64,000 nucleotides of DNA from Trebouxia sp. TZW2008 (GCA_002118135.1 BDIU01000255.1:1-64000); one strand, 5' to 3'; counted from the first letter of the stretch, positions 1 through 10,946 are shown. Numbers and translations are program-made. Notes: a model not told the origin generated them from the sequence alone.

Positions 1-1874
1 GTCATTGCGGGCATCAAAAATGCGGTGCACCAAATTGAGTGTTCTGCTGGTCATGTAGGCATCTGCAAAGACAACCTTCTGCCCCTTCATCAAGACATCA
101 TATAACACTTGTGTCACAAACCCAGCGCGATCTCCCATTGTTGTCTCACTGCTCAGCTGCGCCAGGATGCTTTCGCTCTCATCCATCAGCACTTGGTTGT
201 ATGGCTCAGCGCCCTGGAGACGGCCAAGTGACTCTGCTTGGCAGACAAGGCGTGGGACTTCAGCAAGGTTGGTACCCTCCATGGCTTTGTTGTATTGCAC
301 AAAGAGCAGGTGGTCTGAGCATTCAGTGCCATGTGCACTCATCCATGCAGCTTTGACAACCTTGTTGAAGTTGCTGATATGATCCTGTGCAAGCGTCACA
401 CGATTGCTCACAATCAAAACGCGCCCCTCTTGAAGGACGCTGTCTGCAATAAGCTTCTCCGCTCCACGTGTCTTTCCTGAAACACACATCATTTGACACA
501 GTGAAATGCTTTGAATGGGTGATTGTCGAGGGTCATAGCTAAGCCTTGAAGGTAACATGCAAATGCAACTGCAGTTTGAATTTGCCTGTTCCAGGTTTTG
601 ACCATATGACCAAGCCTGACGCAGTCTCCCTGCTATAGTCTTCCAAATGCGGCTCATGACATGTTTGCAGCTCCCAGCCGCACTCCTTGCTGATGCTGGA
701 GATGTCTGGAAGGTGAAATTGCTGAAGCTTGCCCGCTATTTTGCTTGCTTGTTGCTCTTGGAAGAAGCGCTGCAGGGCACGCTCTTTTTTCAGTTGAGTC
801 AGCAAGTCCGGATCGTCTTGGCGCAAAAAGTTGCAAAGTATGTTGAAGCCCCACTGGGGATTGTAATTGCGCACAGCTTTTGCAAAGTTGGCATCTGTCT
901 TTGATTTGTCATACTTGGCACAACATTGCTCAGAGAACTCATGGAAGATCCTGAGGCCAACATCTTGGTACCCATCAGCAACTGCTGTGTTGGCAATCTT
1001 TGTGCAAATAGAAAACCACATGGGTTCGTGTTCTGCTCTTGCAGGCTGCAGACCCATGACAACCTGGCGCAACAGCTCTCCACGGACATGGGGGCCTGCA
1101 CTCAGCCCAGCTTGTGCAGCAGTTCTTCTAGAACTGGAAGCGGGCAAGTTCTGACGCTTTTTGCCTCCCCTCAGCTTGGCCAAAGCCCTGGCCAGCTGTT
1201 CTGGGATAGGAACAAGGGGGTGACTGTACAGCGGGCGAACCCAATGCTTCCCCAGGCTGGGACAGACTGCAAGAACACCTGCAGCGACATTCCAGCTAGT
1301 CTTGGCATTTCTGCAGGTAGGGCCTTGTCCTTCAAATTTCAGCTCTCAACCCCAGACAACATTGAATTGAGTTGAATGTTTTGCAGCTGTGCTATGACTT
1401 TTACAAAGTGCAATAACTGCACACAATCCCACAAACATGATCGCACCTGCTGTGCCTGTAGCAGTGATGGACTTGAAATCTGCTGATTTGCTGAGTGGAC
1501 CATCTGTTAGGCTCGTCACACAGACGTGTGCGCATGAAGAAATAATGTTTGCCTTTGCTAGTGGTCTCCATGGGAACATTGTTGAGCATAGGCCATTCAT
1601 TCTCCCAACGACTTACCTCCTCTAAACTGTCAAGGTCTAGTACAGCCAGATCAATGAGCAAAATTCCAACTCTTGTATCAACTTCAAACCCTGTTTGCTT
1701 ATAATGATTCTCCAGGCGCTCCCAGTTCCATTCGCCCCGTGCATGCTTGTAAAGTGGATTCTTTATGCCAAGGGGCATGAGCAGATTGGTTGGCATTTTG
1801 CGTCTTAGAAATTTGTAGACGGCTTTGATTTCGTGTACAGGTTCAGTGGGTGTAAGTGGTGAAGGAGTGGTCAT
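1..1874 (-). pseudogene. AEP primase / UL9-type origin-binding helicase fusion, frameshifted, runs off the left edge
   Basis: Read on the minus strand from the ATG at 1874. Residues 1 to about 120 resemble the N-terminal domain of bifunctional primase-polymerases (AEP superfamily): VLDLDSLEE carries the metal-binding acidic pair, followed by a TTSKGKHYFF motif. At about 1512 the frame shifts by one base, after which the family signature DFKSITATGTAGAI continues. A further block (about 1272 down to 587) has GKHWVRPLYSHP and a PriCT-2-like helical stretch (FHEFSEQC, NPQWGFN). It ends in PGTG, which a GC-AG intron (477-585) joins to KTRGAEKLI to form Walker A. The helicase then runs to the window edge with VLIVSNRVTLAQD and VLMDESESIL (Walker B like), as in herpesvirus UL9-type origin-binding proteins. 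Primase-helicase fusions of this kind occur in large DNA viruses and their integrated relatives. The single-base shift suggests decay or an assembly error; I favour decay. Confidence 0.72.
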
Positions 1875-1927
1875 GCTGCTGTTGTGTGTCTCTTACCAGG
1901 CAGAGCTGCCCTATGAAGGGCCATGGT

Positions 1928-1983
1928 TTGACCAGTCAGGTTGACCGGTCACATGTGCCCAACCGGTCAAATTGACCGGTCAG
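1928..1983. promoter_or_regulatory. Clustered ACCGGTCA palindromes upstream of the primase gene
   Basis: Positions 1962-1980 form a 19-bp inverted repeat, ACCGGTCAAATTGACCGGT. Another half site, TTGACCGGTCA, lies at 1940-1951. The palindrome sits 87 bp upstream of the primase ATG. A nearly identical 19-mer occurs at 9120-9138. The role is unknown: operator, origin or recombinase site are all possible. Confidence 0.6.
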
Positions 1984-2034
1984 TTGCACACACTTACATA
2001 GGGATGTATAAGTACAATTGCCAAGCTTCCAATT

Positions 2035-3330
2035 TCAATGTCTACACTGTCACCAAAAGCCAGCTGTGCGCAAGTATACTTCCTTAGCAGCTTGTATACG
2101 GTAAAGCAGGAGTTTTGAGACGCTTTAACAATCTACAGTGTAAGTCACACTTTGTCTTTCACATATCAATAGACTGTGCAAAATTTCAGTTCAAGTGTCT
2201 ACACTGTCACCAAAAGCCAGCTGTGTGCAAGTATACTTCCTTAGCAGCTACTGTAAGCAAAGCGGGAGTTTTGTGACAGAACGCTCTTATAGTCTATGGC
2301 ATGAGTCAGACTGTGTGTTTCATGTATCAGAGGCAAAGTGTGCAAGTTTTCAATCTCAAGTATTTACACTGTCACTAAGCCAGTTGTGTGGGCAAACATC
2401 ACTTAGCAGCAACTGTGCAGTAACTTGGGATCTTGGAGACGAACCGCTTCCAATTCGCAATAAGAATAGTCCTTTGTCTTGCACATATTGGAGGAACTGT
2501 GCAAGGTGTGTGCCTCAGCTGTCACAAAAAGCCAGCTGGTTGCAAATACATTTCATTAGCAAGTAACTTGGGCTTTGGTGACACGCCGCTTTTATAGCTT
2601 ACGGTATGAGTCATACTTTGTTTGCATGTACCTCAAAGCACAGTTTGCAAGCTTGAAACTTCAGTGTCTATGCTGTCACAAATACCAGCTGTGTGCAAGT
2701 ACACTGTCCTTAGCAAGCAATGTACAGTGAAATGGATTTTTTGTGACAGTCAAACTGGACCTGTGTGACACGCCGCTTTTATAGCTTACGGTATGAGTCA
2801 CACTTTGTCTTGCATTCGCCAAAACCACAGTTGCAAGCTTTCAACTTCAGTGTCTATGCTGTCACAAAAACCAGCTGTGTGCAAGTACACTGTCCTTAGC
2901 AAGCAATGTACAGTGAAATGGATTTTTTGTGACAGTCAAACGGGACTTGTGTGACACGCCGCTTTTATAGCTTACGGTATGAGTCACACTTTGTCTTGCA
3001 TTCGCTAAAATCACAGTTGCAAGCTTCCCAACTTCAGTGTCTATGCTGTCACAAAAACCAGCTGTGTGCAAGTACACTGTCCTTAGCAAGNNCCTTAGCA
3101 AGCAATGTACAGTGAAATGGATTTTTTGTGACAGTCAAACGGGACTTGTGTGACAGACCGCTTTTAGAAGTTGTGGTATGAGTCATATTTTGTTTTGCAT
3201 GTACCTCGAAGCACATTTTGCAAGCTTCAACCTTCAGGATCGATGCTGTCACCAAACACCAGCTGTGTGCAAGTACACTTCCTGGGCAACCACTGTACAG
3301 GCAAATGGGATTTTGGTGACACTTTAATGG
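2035..3330. repeat. Satellite-like tandem array, unit about 150-200 bp, about 8 copies
   Basis: A motif of the form CTGTCACAAAAACCAGCTGT followed by GTGCAAGTACACT recurs at about 2050, 2208, 2376, 2528, 2680, 2863, 3051 and 3250, with spacings of about 150-200 bp. Each unit also carries a GCTTTTATAG-type segment and a GGTATGAGTCACACTTTG segment. The copies at 2680, 2863 and 3051 are almost identical, and an NN gap at 3091-3092 falls inside the array, so the assembly may have collapsed it. The reading frames here are repeat shadows; no gene is called. Confidence 0.85.
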
Positions 3331-4150
3331 TCTACAACATGAGTGACACGTTGCTACTCATATTGCTGGGACTGCTGGAAGCTTAGTAAATTGTAGCCAT
3401 TCTGCTTGTTGCGTGTGTGTGATGGTGCTGATGTACCTGTTCATGAGCCCTGCCTGCTGTCTTTAAGGGTCTGTCATGTGCTATGATGCAGTTCCCTTTG
3501 TTGACAAGGTAAAGTTACTATGCTGTGATCAACAATGGCATGCGAGGGCCCTTTGCAAATACCAAGCAAAGGCATGAGCAGCAACACTGGACCCAGCCCT
3601 TTAGGTAGATGGTAGACAGCCATGTGTGTGCGTGTCTATGCAAGTCTATGTCGTCATCATGCATTGTCCTTTGCTGCTGTGCACAAACCATCAGTATGCA
3701 CCATTCACGTCATCTTTGCAAGTAGTGCTTCACGTCCTTTCAGCTGCAAGCAAAGCAGCATCATTGTGTTGAAAGACCCTTGGACATGCTTGCCATGCTA
3801 CTCAGAACATGAAGCAAAGTATGACAACTGATTGTGTGAAATGTGTGAAGACAACACCTGCTTGCAAGGTTTCAATCGCAGGTGTCTACACTGTCACCAA
3901 AAGCCAGCGTTGTGCAAGTACAGTTCCCGAGCAACCGGTGCACAACAAACTGGAATTTTTGTGACAGACCGCTTTTACAATTTATGGGAAATACATACTG
4001 TGTTTTGCACAAACACTGACTCATGGCTATTGATTTGGAGCACAACAACTGGTGCCAACAAGTAACAATCCTCAAAGACACTGCACAAACCAAAATTGTG
4101 CTGACAGCTCTCAATCAAGTTCCCTCACTAAGTAGCCTTATGCATCAAAT
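3331..4150. other. Intergenic stretch with one isolated satellite unit
   Basis: No gene is supported. A single diverged copy of the satellite unit lies at about 3880-3990 (CTACACTGTCACCAAAAGCC at 3890-3909), some 550 bp beyond the main array. The rest shows no recognisable feature. Confidence 0.6.
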
Positions 4151-5098
4151 TTAGACATGAAGATCGCCTTGTTTGCTTGGCTCAGAAGCTGAATTTGATG
4201 GTGTAGTTGCTTGACTTCTTTTTGCGCTCTCTATCTGTTGCATGTTTGAGAGATACGCTTGTTGCTGGCTGTAGTGCACAGTGCTGATAACCTCTTGACC
4301 ATACATCTCCATTGTCATTTCACACAAGTGTTTTGTGATAGCTTGTTTCCAAGTTTTGAACATGACGCTTTTGCATCCTTCAGCATTCATGCCTGCCATG
4401 ACTTTGTGCAACACAAACTCATTCGTGAAGTTACACATCTGTGCAGAATCGCTGCACCCGCTTCCCATCTTATTGTATAGAGCCACTGTGTCTGATGAGT
4501 ACACTTCAAACAAAGCTTCGTCTGAGTTGCAGGACTGCCAGTTTCCTTTCCGGCATATCAATGCAATGCTGGGGTCCCCAGGTGGCAGTAGTATGTTGTG
4601 ATTCTCCGGATGTTCACGCCCACGAAGCAACCAAAACCATTTTACAAGCTTGTCAATGCCTGGTGTCAGATTGGGGAACCATGTGCTGAGGCTAGAACCC
4701 TTCAGGTGCGATGTGTTTTCTGATCCGACTGATTGGTGAAGCACAAGCTGCTTGGCATCATACTCCTTGTGAGGTTGACTCATTATGTCATACACGGCTT
4801 TGGCAGCCAAAGTGGATGCGTTGCTAGCAATTGCCATTTGCTGATTACCTGCATCTGCTTGCATGCTCATTTGCGCATGCAAAATTGTGTTGTCCAGCTG
4901 TACCTCCTCTCGGGTCTTCTTTGGACCACTGCAAGTCCTCTCATGATTACGCAAAGTATCTTTACTTTTCAGAGGTTTTGCACAGTGTTTACACAGATGC
5001 TTGCCCTCATCACAAGGAGTTTTCCTCTGTAAATATTGTGCTAGCGCAGCCTTGTACGCTGCAAGGTAATTGCATCTGCTGCATTTGTAATCTACCAT
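4151..5098 (-). CDS. C2H2 zinc-finger protein of giant-virus type
   Basis: From the ATG at 5098 (an alternative in-frame ATG is at 5125) the protein starts with two short zinc-finger modules: CSRCNYLAAYKAALAQYLQR and CKHCAKPLKSKDTLRNHERTC. The first has Gln where the first His is expected, so its zinc site may be impaired. A polar linker follows, then a C-terminal domain with KLVKWFWLLRGREHPENHNI and RKGNWQSCNSDEALFE. This arrangement, with paired finger modules followed by a domain containing a PENHN-like motif, is common in mimivirus and phycodnavirus gene families and in viral genes integrated in algal genomes. I see no disabling lesion. The molecular function is unknown; DNA binding is inferred from the fingers. 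It shares strand with the primase-helicase and the 442-aa gene. Confidence 0.6.
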   Translation of the reverse strand: MVDYKCSRCNYLAAYKAALAQYLQRKTPCDEGKHLCKHCAKPLKSKDTLRNHERTCSGPKKTREEVQLDNTILHAQMSMQADAGNQQMAIASNASTLAAKAVYDIMSQPHKEYDAKQLVLHQSVGSENTSHLKGSSLSTWFPNLTPGIDKLVKWFWLLRGREHPENHNILLPPGDPSIALICRKGNWQSCNSDEALFEVYSSDTVALYNKMGSGCSDSAQMCNFTNEFVLHKVMAGMNAEGCKSVMFKTWKQAITKHLCEMTMEMYGQEVISTVHYSQQQAYLSNMQQIESAKRSQATTPSNSASEPSKQGDLHV

Positions 5099-5152
5099 GC
5101 TCTCGAGTATGCTTACTGTCAACATAATATTCTTATGTGCTAACCAACACAC

Positions 5153-6879
5153 TGATACTCATATGTTCACGCTACCAACAGTTGGGTGAGGCAGATCATT
5201 GTGGTGGCAGAAGTCTTTTGCTTTTGCATCCGAGGGTAACTGTTACTTCTGCCCAAGGTACTCAGCTGCATTGTTTGTAGTGAATGTCTTGTTCAATGCT
5301 GCAGAATATGCACCCAGAAAATCAGGGCCACACGTCTAGAGTATCAAGCATGTGGATGTCGTCTCTAACCATGGTCTACCCAGCGGCGTCAAGCTGGATA
5401 GGTGCAAACCTAAAGAACTCCAGCAATAAAAAGGTACATGCTAGCCTGAATTGTTTCTTAGAGGTTGCATCTGCCAGAAGCTGTCCTGTTAGTGAGACAC
5501 ATTGCCTGCCTTCAAGACTTACTGTGTGACATTGCAAAGTCATGAGACAGGTTGTCTGGCTGAGACCTGCTGTCTGAGAGTTGAAAGAAATGCGATCAAT
5601 TCTTGTGCACACTCTTGACAATTGTACCTAAGGTCATGATTGTTGGCTAGCTCCAAGCAAGCCTTTTTCAAAATTGGATGTTTTCTCTAATCCCACACAA
5701 GGTAATGCGATAATCTAGTCTCTCTTCCAAAATTTGATGCAACAAAATTTGGTACCTACAATGTATATGAATGCCACCTGACAACTTATGACATAGAATG
5801 TGAGGTCCTTACACACAAGCACCATAGCTGTGGCAAAGCATTGCTGATCATCAGTGATATCAACCACAAATAAGCTCTGAAGAAAGAGTAACTGTTTTGA
5901 TGTAGCTGTCCATGTTTAAGACATGTACTCTGGCCTTGACATTGTCTGTTGGATATATTTGTCTGGATTGACAAATTGTTTAGGCTTTAGACTGGCTGCA
6001 TTGCTAAACAAAAACTTGAACAAAGTCCAATCCAGAGATTGAGCTTGACCCATCCTGTTTTCAGTTTTGTGACAAAGTGTCCGACTTTCAAACAAGCTGT
6101 CCGACTTTCAAACAAGCTGTCTGATTTGGAGACGAGCTGTCTGATTCTGAGACGGGCTGTTTGACTGGTATATAGGATTCAGGACACACTGTTCAAGCAA
6201 GCTTGACAATGTGACAGATTTGCGGCACATTTGCAATTCCACATTGCAACCCGCAAAAAGCATGTTTTGCATGCAGTCGTTTTCGAAGAGCTTTATGCAA
6301 CAATAGAGTTACCAAATGATAAATCTTCACCATTCAGTCTCACACATTCTGACATAGCATGCGAGGTCCATATGCAGCCATGTTGTAGATGTGGCACATC
6401 ACTCATCAAAAGTCAGCTTTGGACAGACTCAAGTACAGGCTTGAGCCTGCAACACTCTTTTTTGAGGGAAGAATATCACATGATCCCGCGACATCCTGTC
6501 CGTACTTGAGACAACATGTCTGATTTTGAGACATGCTGTGTGACACTTTGCCGTCTGATGTTAGAAGAACTTGGTTAGCCTTGAACACATATCACACACA
6601 AGCTAGTAGACAAGACGGTTGGCAATCTAGTGATGATACCCAAATATACATGTAGCAGTTTGTTGTATGTGTGAGACTAGGCGCGCGTTACGAAGTTCAT
6701 GCACATGTTCTGTTATCCTCGTGATCAACATCACCCATGTGTGCTGACTTCGACATGTGCAACCTTGCACATCAATGACTTGAATTGATGATCACTTAAC
6801 TCCACCCAACTAGTCTTGTCACACTCAAACTTGTGGCTCTGTACTTGTGTCAGCAAGCTGCATGTTTGCGACTCTTAAC
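5153..6879. other. Gene-poor segment with diverged duplication and short repeats
   Basis: No gene is supported. About 5780-6000 and 6340-6560 look like old copies of each other (ACATAGaATGtGAGGTCC against ACATAGcATGcGAGGTCC). Short units built on GAGACA/TGTCTGA recur at about 5540-5580, 6068-6165 and 6505-6545. Confidence 0.45.
6068..6165. repeat. Short tandem repeat, about 22-bp unit
   Basis: About four to five units of the pattern CTGTCCGACTTTCAAACAAG follow one another. The first two are nearly identical and the later ones have diverged. The region is intergenic. Confidence 0.8.
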
Positions 6880-8208
6880 CTACAATTTGTAGATGTGTTG
6901 CTCAGTGTTGCTGCTGATAATGTGACGTTTGGCTGCCACGCACTGAGTTTTGGGGTCTAGAGGAAGGCATTTAGCAAGTTGCATAGTAAGTTCCTTTGCC
7001 TTGCAAGGATCAAAATCATTGTCATGTATGTCAACTGTTCTTGAGCACTTTTCCAAATCGCGCATCTGCTCCAAGTTGCTAAACGGGGCAGACTCGCCAT
7101 TACGCTTGTCTAAATGTGTCGCATGTTGAAGGATTTCTAGCAGCTTGGATACATCTGCGACAAGCCTATCTGAATCTGTCAAAGGAACCCATTCCTCCAC
7201 CCACCGATTGAACACTTGCAATCTGCCAGTGCTTGGACAGCGGCAGATTCTTTCTGTATCAACACTGCCTTTGTTGAACAGCCAGAAATCCTGGATTACT
7301 TTGCTCATAACAGCCACATCATCCTCAGCTTCACTCAACGGAGCTACAGGGCCTGTGCACTCAATGCATGAACTGGCCACTGGAGATAATACGGAACCAA
7401 GTTCTATGGACAACATTGGCTGACACATGCAATGCCCAAGATTGACTGGCTTTGCTTCTGGACCTGCTTGGGGCAGAATCAATCCTGGAGCTGGTGGCTG
7501 TTCTAGTTCTATCTTACCCTCTTTCTGGTGTTGCATTGACAGTTGCCTTGTCGATGGAGGGGGTTGAGCGGCTGCCACCAGTTCCCAGGCTTTTTGATTG
7601 TCTATGTTGTCCCCATTGTTGTCAATAGGCTTGTGAAAGTTGGCAGACCCTGAGCAGATGCTTGTGTCTGACTGTAATTTCTCAGCTAGAGGTTGAGGAT
7701 TCTTTGCTATCTTTCCAAAAGCGGGGTCCAATTGCATGGCTACCACACCCTGAGCATATGGCTCCTGTTGTATGTCCAATTGCAGTTTGTCCACTTGTGT
7801 TGGCAAATCTTGTACCGTGTGTGAACTTGCGGTGACTATGCATTGCTCCTTGCCTCGCTTGAATGCCGCTTCTACATCTCTTGCGTGACTGTCCAACATG
7901 CTTTTGATAAAGATGTCTTGCAGAGCTTTGTCTGTTGCTTTGCCATCTTGAAAGCCATGTGCATAGGCTGTCTCTGTCTCAACAGTACTTTGAGGTGGCA
8001 CCTTAACTGAAAGTGGCTGCGGGTGTGTTGCAGCCATGCCCTCCACCAAGCTTGAATTGCAACCTTCTTGCAAGCCTCTTTCATACGCTTGTTGCGCTAT
8101 TTTATGGTTTTTTTGCCGGCAATGATGTTCTAGCTTGGCAGCTCGATGAAACCTCAGCGGCATACCATCAAGAATGCAATAAGAACATGTACTTTCTGTG
8201 GCTGGCAT
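6880..8208 (-). CDS. Unrecognised 442-aa protein with N-terminal zinc-binding motif
   Basis: An uninterrupted frame runs from the ATG at 8208 to 6880. The N-terminus has a C2H2-like pattern (TCSYC about 20 residues before KLEHHCRQKNH), so zinc binding is likely. The rest is polar and low in recognisable motifs. Two related stretches, AQQAYERGLQEG and ETAYAHGFQDG, look like an internal repeat, and a third, ARDVEAAFKRGKEQC, is similar. No family is recognised. It lies on the same strand as the viral-type genes to its left and may belong to the same inserted element; that is inference from position only. Confidence 0.5.
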   Translation of the reverse strand: MPATESTCSYCILDGMPLRFHRAAKLEHHCRQKNHKIAQQAYERGLQEGCNSSLVEGMAATHPQPLSVKVPPQSTVETETAYAHGFQDGKATDKALQDIFIKSMLDSHARDVEAAFKRGKEQCIVTASSHTVQDLPTQVDKLQLDIQQEPYAQGVVAMQLDPAFGKIAKNPQPLAEKLQSDTSICSGSANFHKPIDNNGDNIDNQKAWELVAAAQPPPSTRQLSMQHQKEGKIELEQPPAPGLILPQAGPEAKPVNLGHCMCQPMLSIELGSVLSPVASSCIECTGPVAPLSEAEDDVAVMSKVIQDFWLFNKGSVDTERICRCPSTGRLQVFNRWVEEWVPLTDSDRLVADVSKLLEILQHATHLDKRNGESAPFSNLEQMRDLEKCSRTVDIHDNDFDPCKAKELTMQLAKCLPLDPKTQCVAAKRHIISSNTEQHIYKL

Positions 8209-9119
8209 GCTGTTGCTTTTGCTTATAATGTTACTATGTTGCCAAATATAAGCAAGTGCTCATGAGCCTGTACACATGTTACTGTCTGATCAAAGATATG
8301 AGCTCCTTTGCTGTTGCCATTGCAGGGTCAGCTTTTGACTACCTTGCAGAGGGTCATGGTCGAGAAGGTGTCCGGCCTAGGGAGAAGTCATTGCAGGGTT
8401 GAAGCCGGCTGAGAGGTGATGCAACGAGCTGAATTGTTTGTGTAATTGTTGGATCTATCCGATGCCTTAAGTGGTTGACCAGCAGAGCAGCAGTGTTGTG
8501 TGAATATTATCATGTGTGTCTCTCATCTTGGCGATCCTGCCCTATGAAGGTCCTCGGCCTAATTGTGTGGCTTGATTGTATGGTTGTGGTTGATCTACCT
8601 TACCAATCAGCTGAACTTGTCATTGTGAAACTTAACTGTCTAAGCCATTGCAAACCAACAACTACAAGCCCACAAGTCATCACGAGTCCAATTCATGTAT
8701 TTGCTTGGAACTTGAGATGCTTGCGCGCTCGAGAAGCTTCTCGAGAAGCTAGCATTTGGGATCAATGACTGAATCCACTTCTGAAAAATGGTCTCTTTCA
8801 GCTTTTACTTCTTGCTATTTGTACAGCTTTATTATGGTTCAGGTTGTATCAGTGCTTCTTGTAATACTCTGCATCATACCTGGCTTTTTTTTGCATATTT
8901 ACGGTGATAGCAAAGACAGCCGGCTTGCTTTTTGCCACTTGTTGTGTTCCAATCCGGATTGGTCAACACCCTTGCCTTGAGTTTGCGTGTCACTCCATCC
9001 ATCAATGTTTGTGCTTGTTCATCTGCTAGAGTATCCTATAACTTCTTGTCCTCATGATTCTTGCAACAGCAGATAGTACAATTCGCCATCATTCACCATA
9101 AAAGTAGCACTATTAACGT
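8209..9119. other. Gene-poor stretch with a perfect 18-bp palindrome
   Basis: No supported gene. Positions 8728-8745 read CTCGAGAAGCTTCTCGAG, a perfect palindrome containing GAA and TTC triplets, somewhat like a heat-shock element, although the triplet spacing is not the canonical one throughout. Confidence 0.4.
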
Positions 9120-9138
9120 ACCGGTCACGTTGACCGGT
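9120..9138. promoter_or_regulatory. 19-bp palindrome ACCGGTCACGTTGACCGGT
   Basis: Same length and arms (ACCGGTCA / TGACCGGT) as the site at 1962-1980, differing only in the centre. It lies 104 bp upstream of the ATG of the Crypton-like gene at 9243. A weaker related motif, GGTCAAGCGGTCA, is at about 9167-9179. Confidence 0.6.
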
Positions 9139-9242
9139 AAAGCCAATTAATCAAGCCAATAGGTCAGGTCAAGCGGTCATAACTACATGGCATGCTCATA
9201 AGGACACATTTGCCTCCTCAAAACAAACGGTCAGTAGCACTC

Positions 9243-10946
9243 ATGGTGCGAGGAGGGCAAAGCAAGAACGACAATGCTCAAATTGACAACCTTTTCCGGC
9301 TCACTTCTCCAGATTGGGGTTTTGACAATCAATCAGTGGAGTTGAGAAAAACTATTTTCAACAATGAATAGCAAAAGTCTGGTTTACAACCCACCACAAC
9401 AGAGCAATATAGAGTCGCTTTACGCAATTTTCAAAAACTGATACTTGCAAGTGTACATTTGTCCGGGCTCACATGCAAGTGTACTAACATTGTTGTTTGT
9501 GCTGTAGGTACAAGGCACTAATGAAGGAGAAGGATGCCTCCTTCACTAGCTTACAAGACAAAGAGCAGAAAGTGCTAGGCTTTTTGGAGTGGCTTCTTGA
9601 TGACATTGACTCAAACAATATGAATATGCAACAAAAGGCAATCAAAGCTCCACAAGCACAGCTGGATCATGCAGTCCAAGCACTAAGTTGTGTCAAAAAG
9701 TGCCAAATGGGTGTAACCGGTCAAGCTCATGGTTGGAGTCCCAAAAACTCTGTCATTCAGGGAGCATTCATACGGGCCAAAAAAATGCAAGCACGGTTGG
9801 GATCATCATTGGGAGTCTTAGATAGCAAGCATCTGACCAACAATGAATACATTTCCTATCTTGATGAAAGTCGGACATTTGGGACCAGCCCGGAGCATGC
9901 ATTGACGGGTATGTTCATGGTAACTGAAGCCACCACAGCAACCAATTGCGGTTTGAGAGCTGCGGACTCTAGGGAACTGAGATGGCCAATGTGAGCAATT
10001 GCTGAAGTCATTGGCAAGATCAAGCCAGCACCTTGCATCCCTATGCAGTTGGGGCTTAGGAGAGCTGGCAACAAGACATCACACATTGGCAAAGCTGAGT
10101 GGTTTGCCATGGTTGAACACACTTTGCCACAATGTTGCCCTGTATTGGCAATTGCTTGCTTATTGGTTCAATCTCAACCAATGTATCAAGAGGTCTTTTT
10201 GCATGGTGATGATGCATTTTGGGACCACAGACTGCTAGCAAAAGGCACATCGAAGTCAGAGCCTGTACAATATGACAACTTGCATGCACAACACAAAGTC
10301 ATGTCCAATATTGGACTTGCTGATGACAAGTCCGGGACAGCACTTCACATCTTCAAGTCAACCGGCAATGCTATGCTAGAACTTGAGGGCGAAGACAAAA
10401 GTCAAACTCGCTCTTGGGGCAGATGGGCTCAGTCAACGAAGGAGGTCTTCTATGACAACAAATCCTCTCTTCACAATGTGCCAATACAGNNAGATGCTCC
10501 TTGGAGGTTGGGGAAATGACTATAAGAAGGAGTTCTTCTTGGGCCGTAGCACTGTCACATTGCCAGCTAATGTACTGGCTGAGTTTGTGAGCTTTTTGCG
10601 CCCTTCACTTGTTGAGACAGAATCGAGAGTGGCTAACAAGCTCAAGGAGTTCAATGCTTTGCCTAAAAAAGAGAAGATGTGGCAATGCAACCAGAGAACG
10701 CGCACTTACTTGGCAGACATGCAAAACAGTGTGCAGGCGGAGAAGCGTGTAACGGATTACCGTCACTACATCGTCAATACAATTTACATTACACATGCTG
10801 ATGATTACTCATCACTCCTTCCGATGGTCAGACCTACACATCAACCACCAGTGTTATCTGAACACTCCCTATTCACGGATTCCTATAAGTGGAATTTCGG
10901 AAGCCTTAGAAGCCATTGCAGTCTGTTTGCGAGCCTTAGCATCTGA
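9243..10946 (+). pseudogene. Crypton-type tyrosine recombinase, decayed
   Basis: A short first block starts at the ATG at 9243 and ends at a stop at 9368. The main block begins at about 9497 after a splice-acceptor-like TGTAG. It shows the Crypton/NDC10-like tyrosine recombinase order: GLRAADSRELRW (first catalytic Arg), MQLGLRRAGNKTSHIGKAEW, LPQCCPVLAIACLL, an LHIFKSTGNAMLELEG segment where the family has His-x-x-Arg (here Lys replaces Arg), RSWGRWAQSTKEVFYDN (candidate nucleophile Tyr) and GGWGNDYKKEFFLGRST. An in-frame TGA at 9992-9994 interrupts the core. An NN gap at 10490-10491 breaks the frame. Cryptons are DNA transposons moved by such recombinases. With the stop and the altered His-x-x-Arg box, this copy is probably inactive. 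Confidence 0.7.

Noticed and set aside
2862..3255. Small cysteine-containing proteins in the satellite array
   Set aside because: The frames repeat with the satellite unit and show no start context or conserved domain.
8728..8745. Canonical heat-shock element
   Set aside because: Only two triplet units are correctly spaced; the third is offset, so I list it as a palindrome only.
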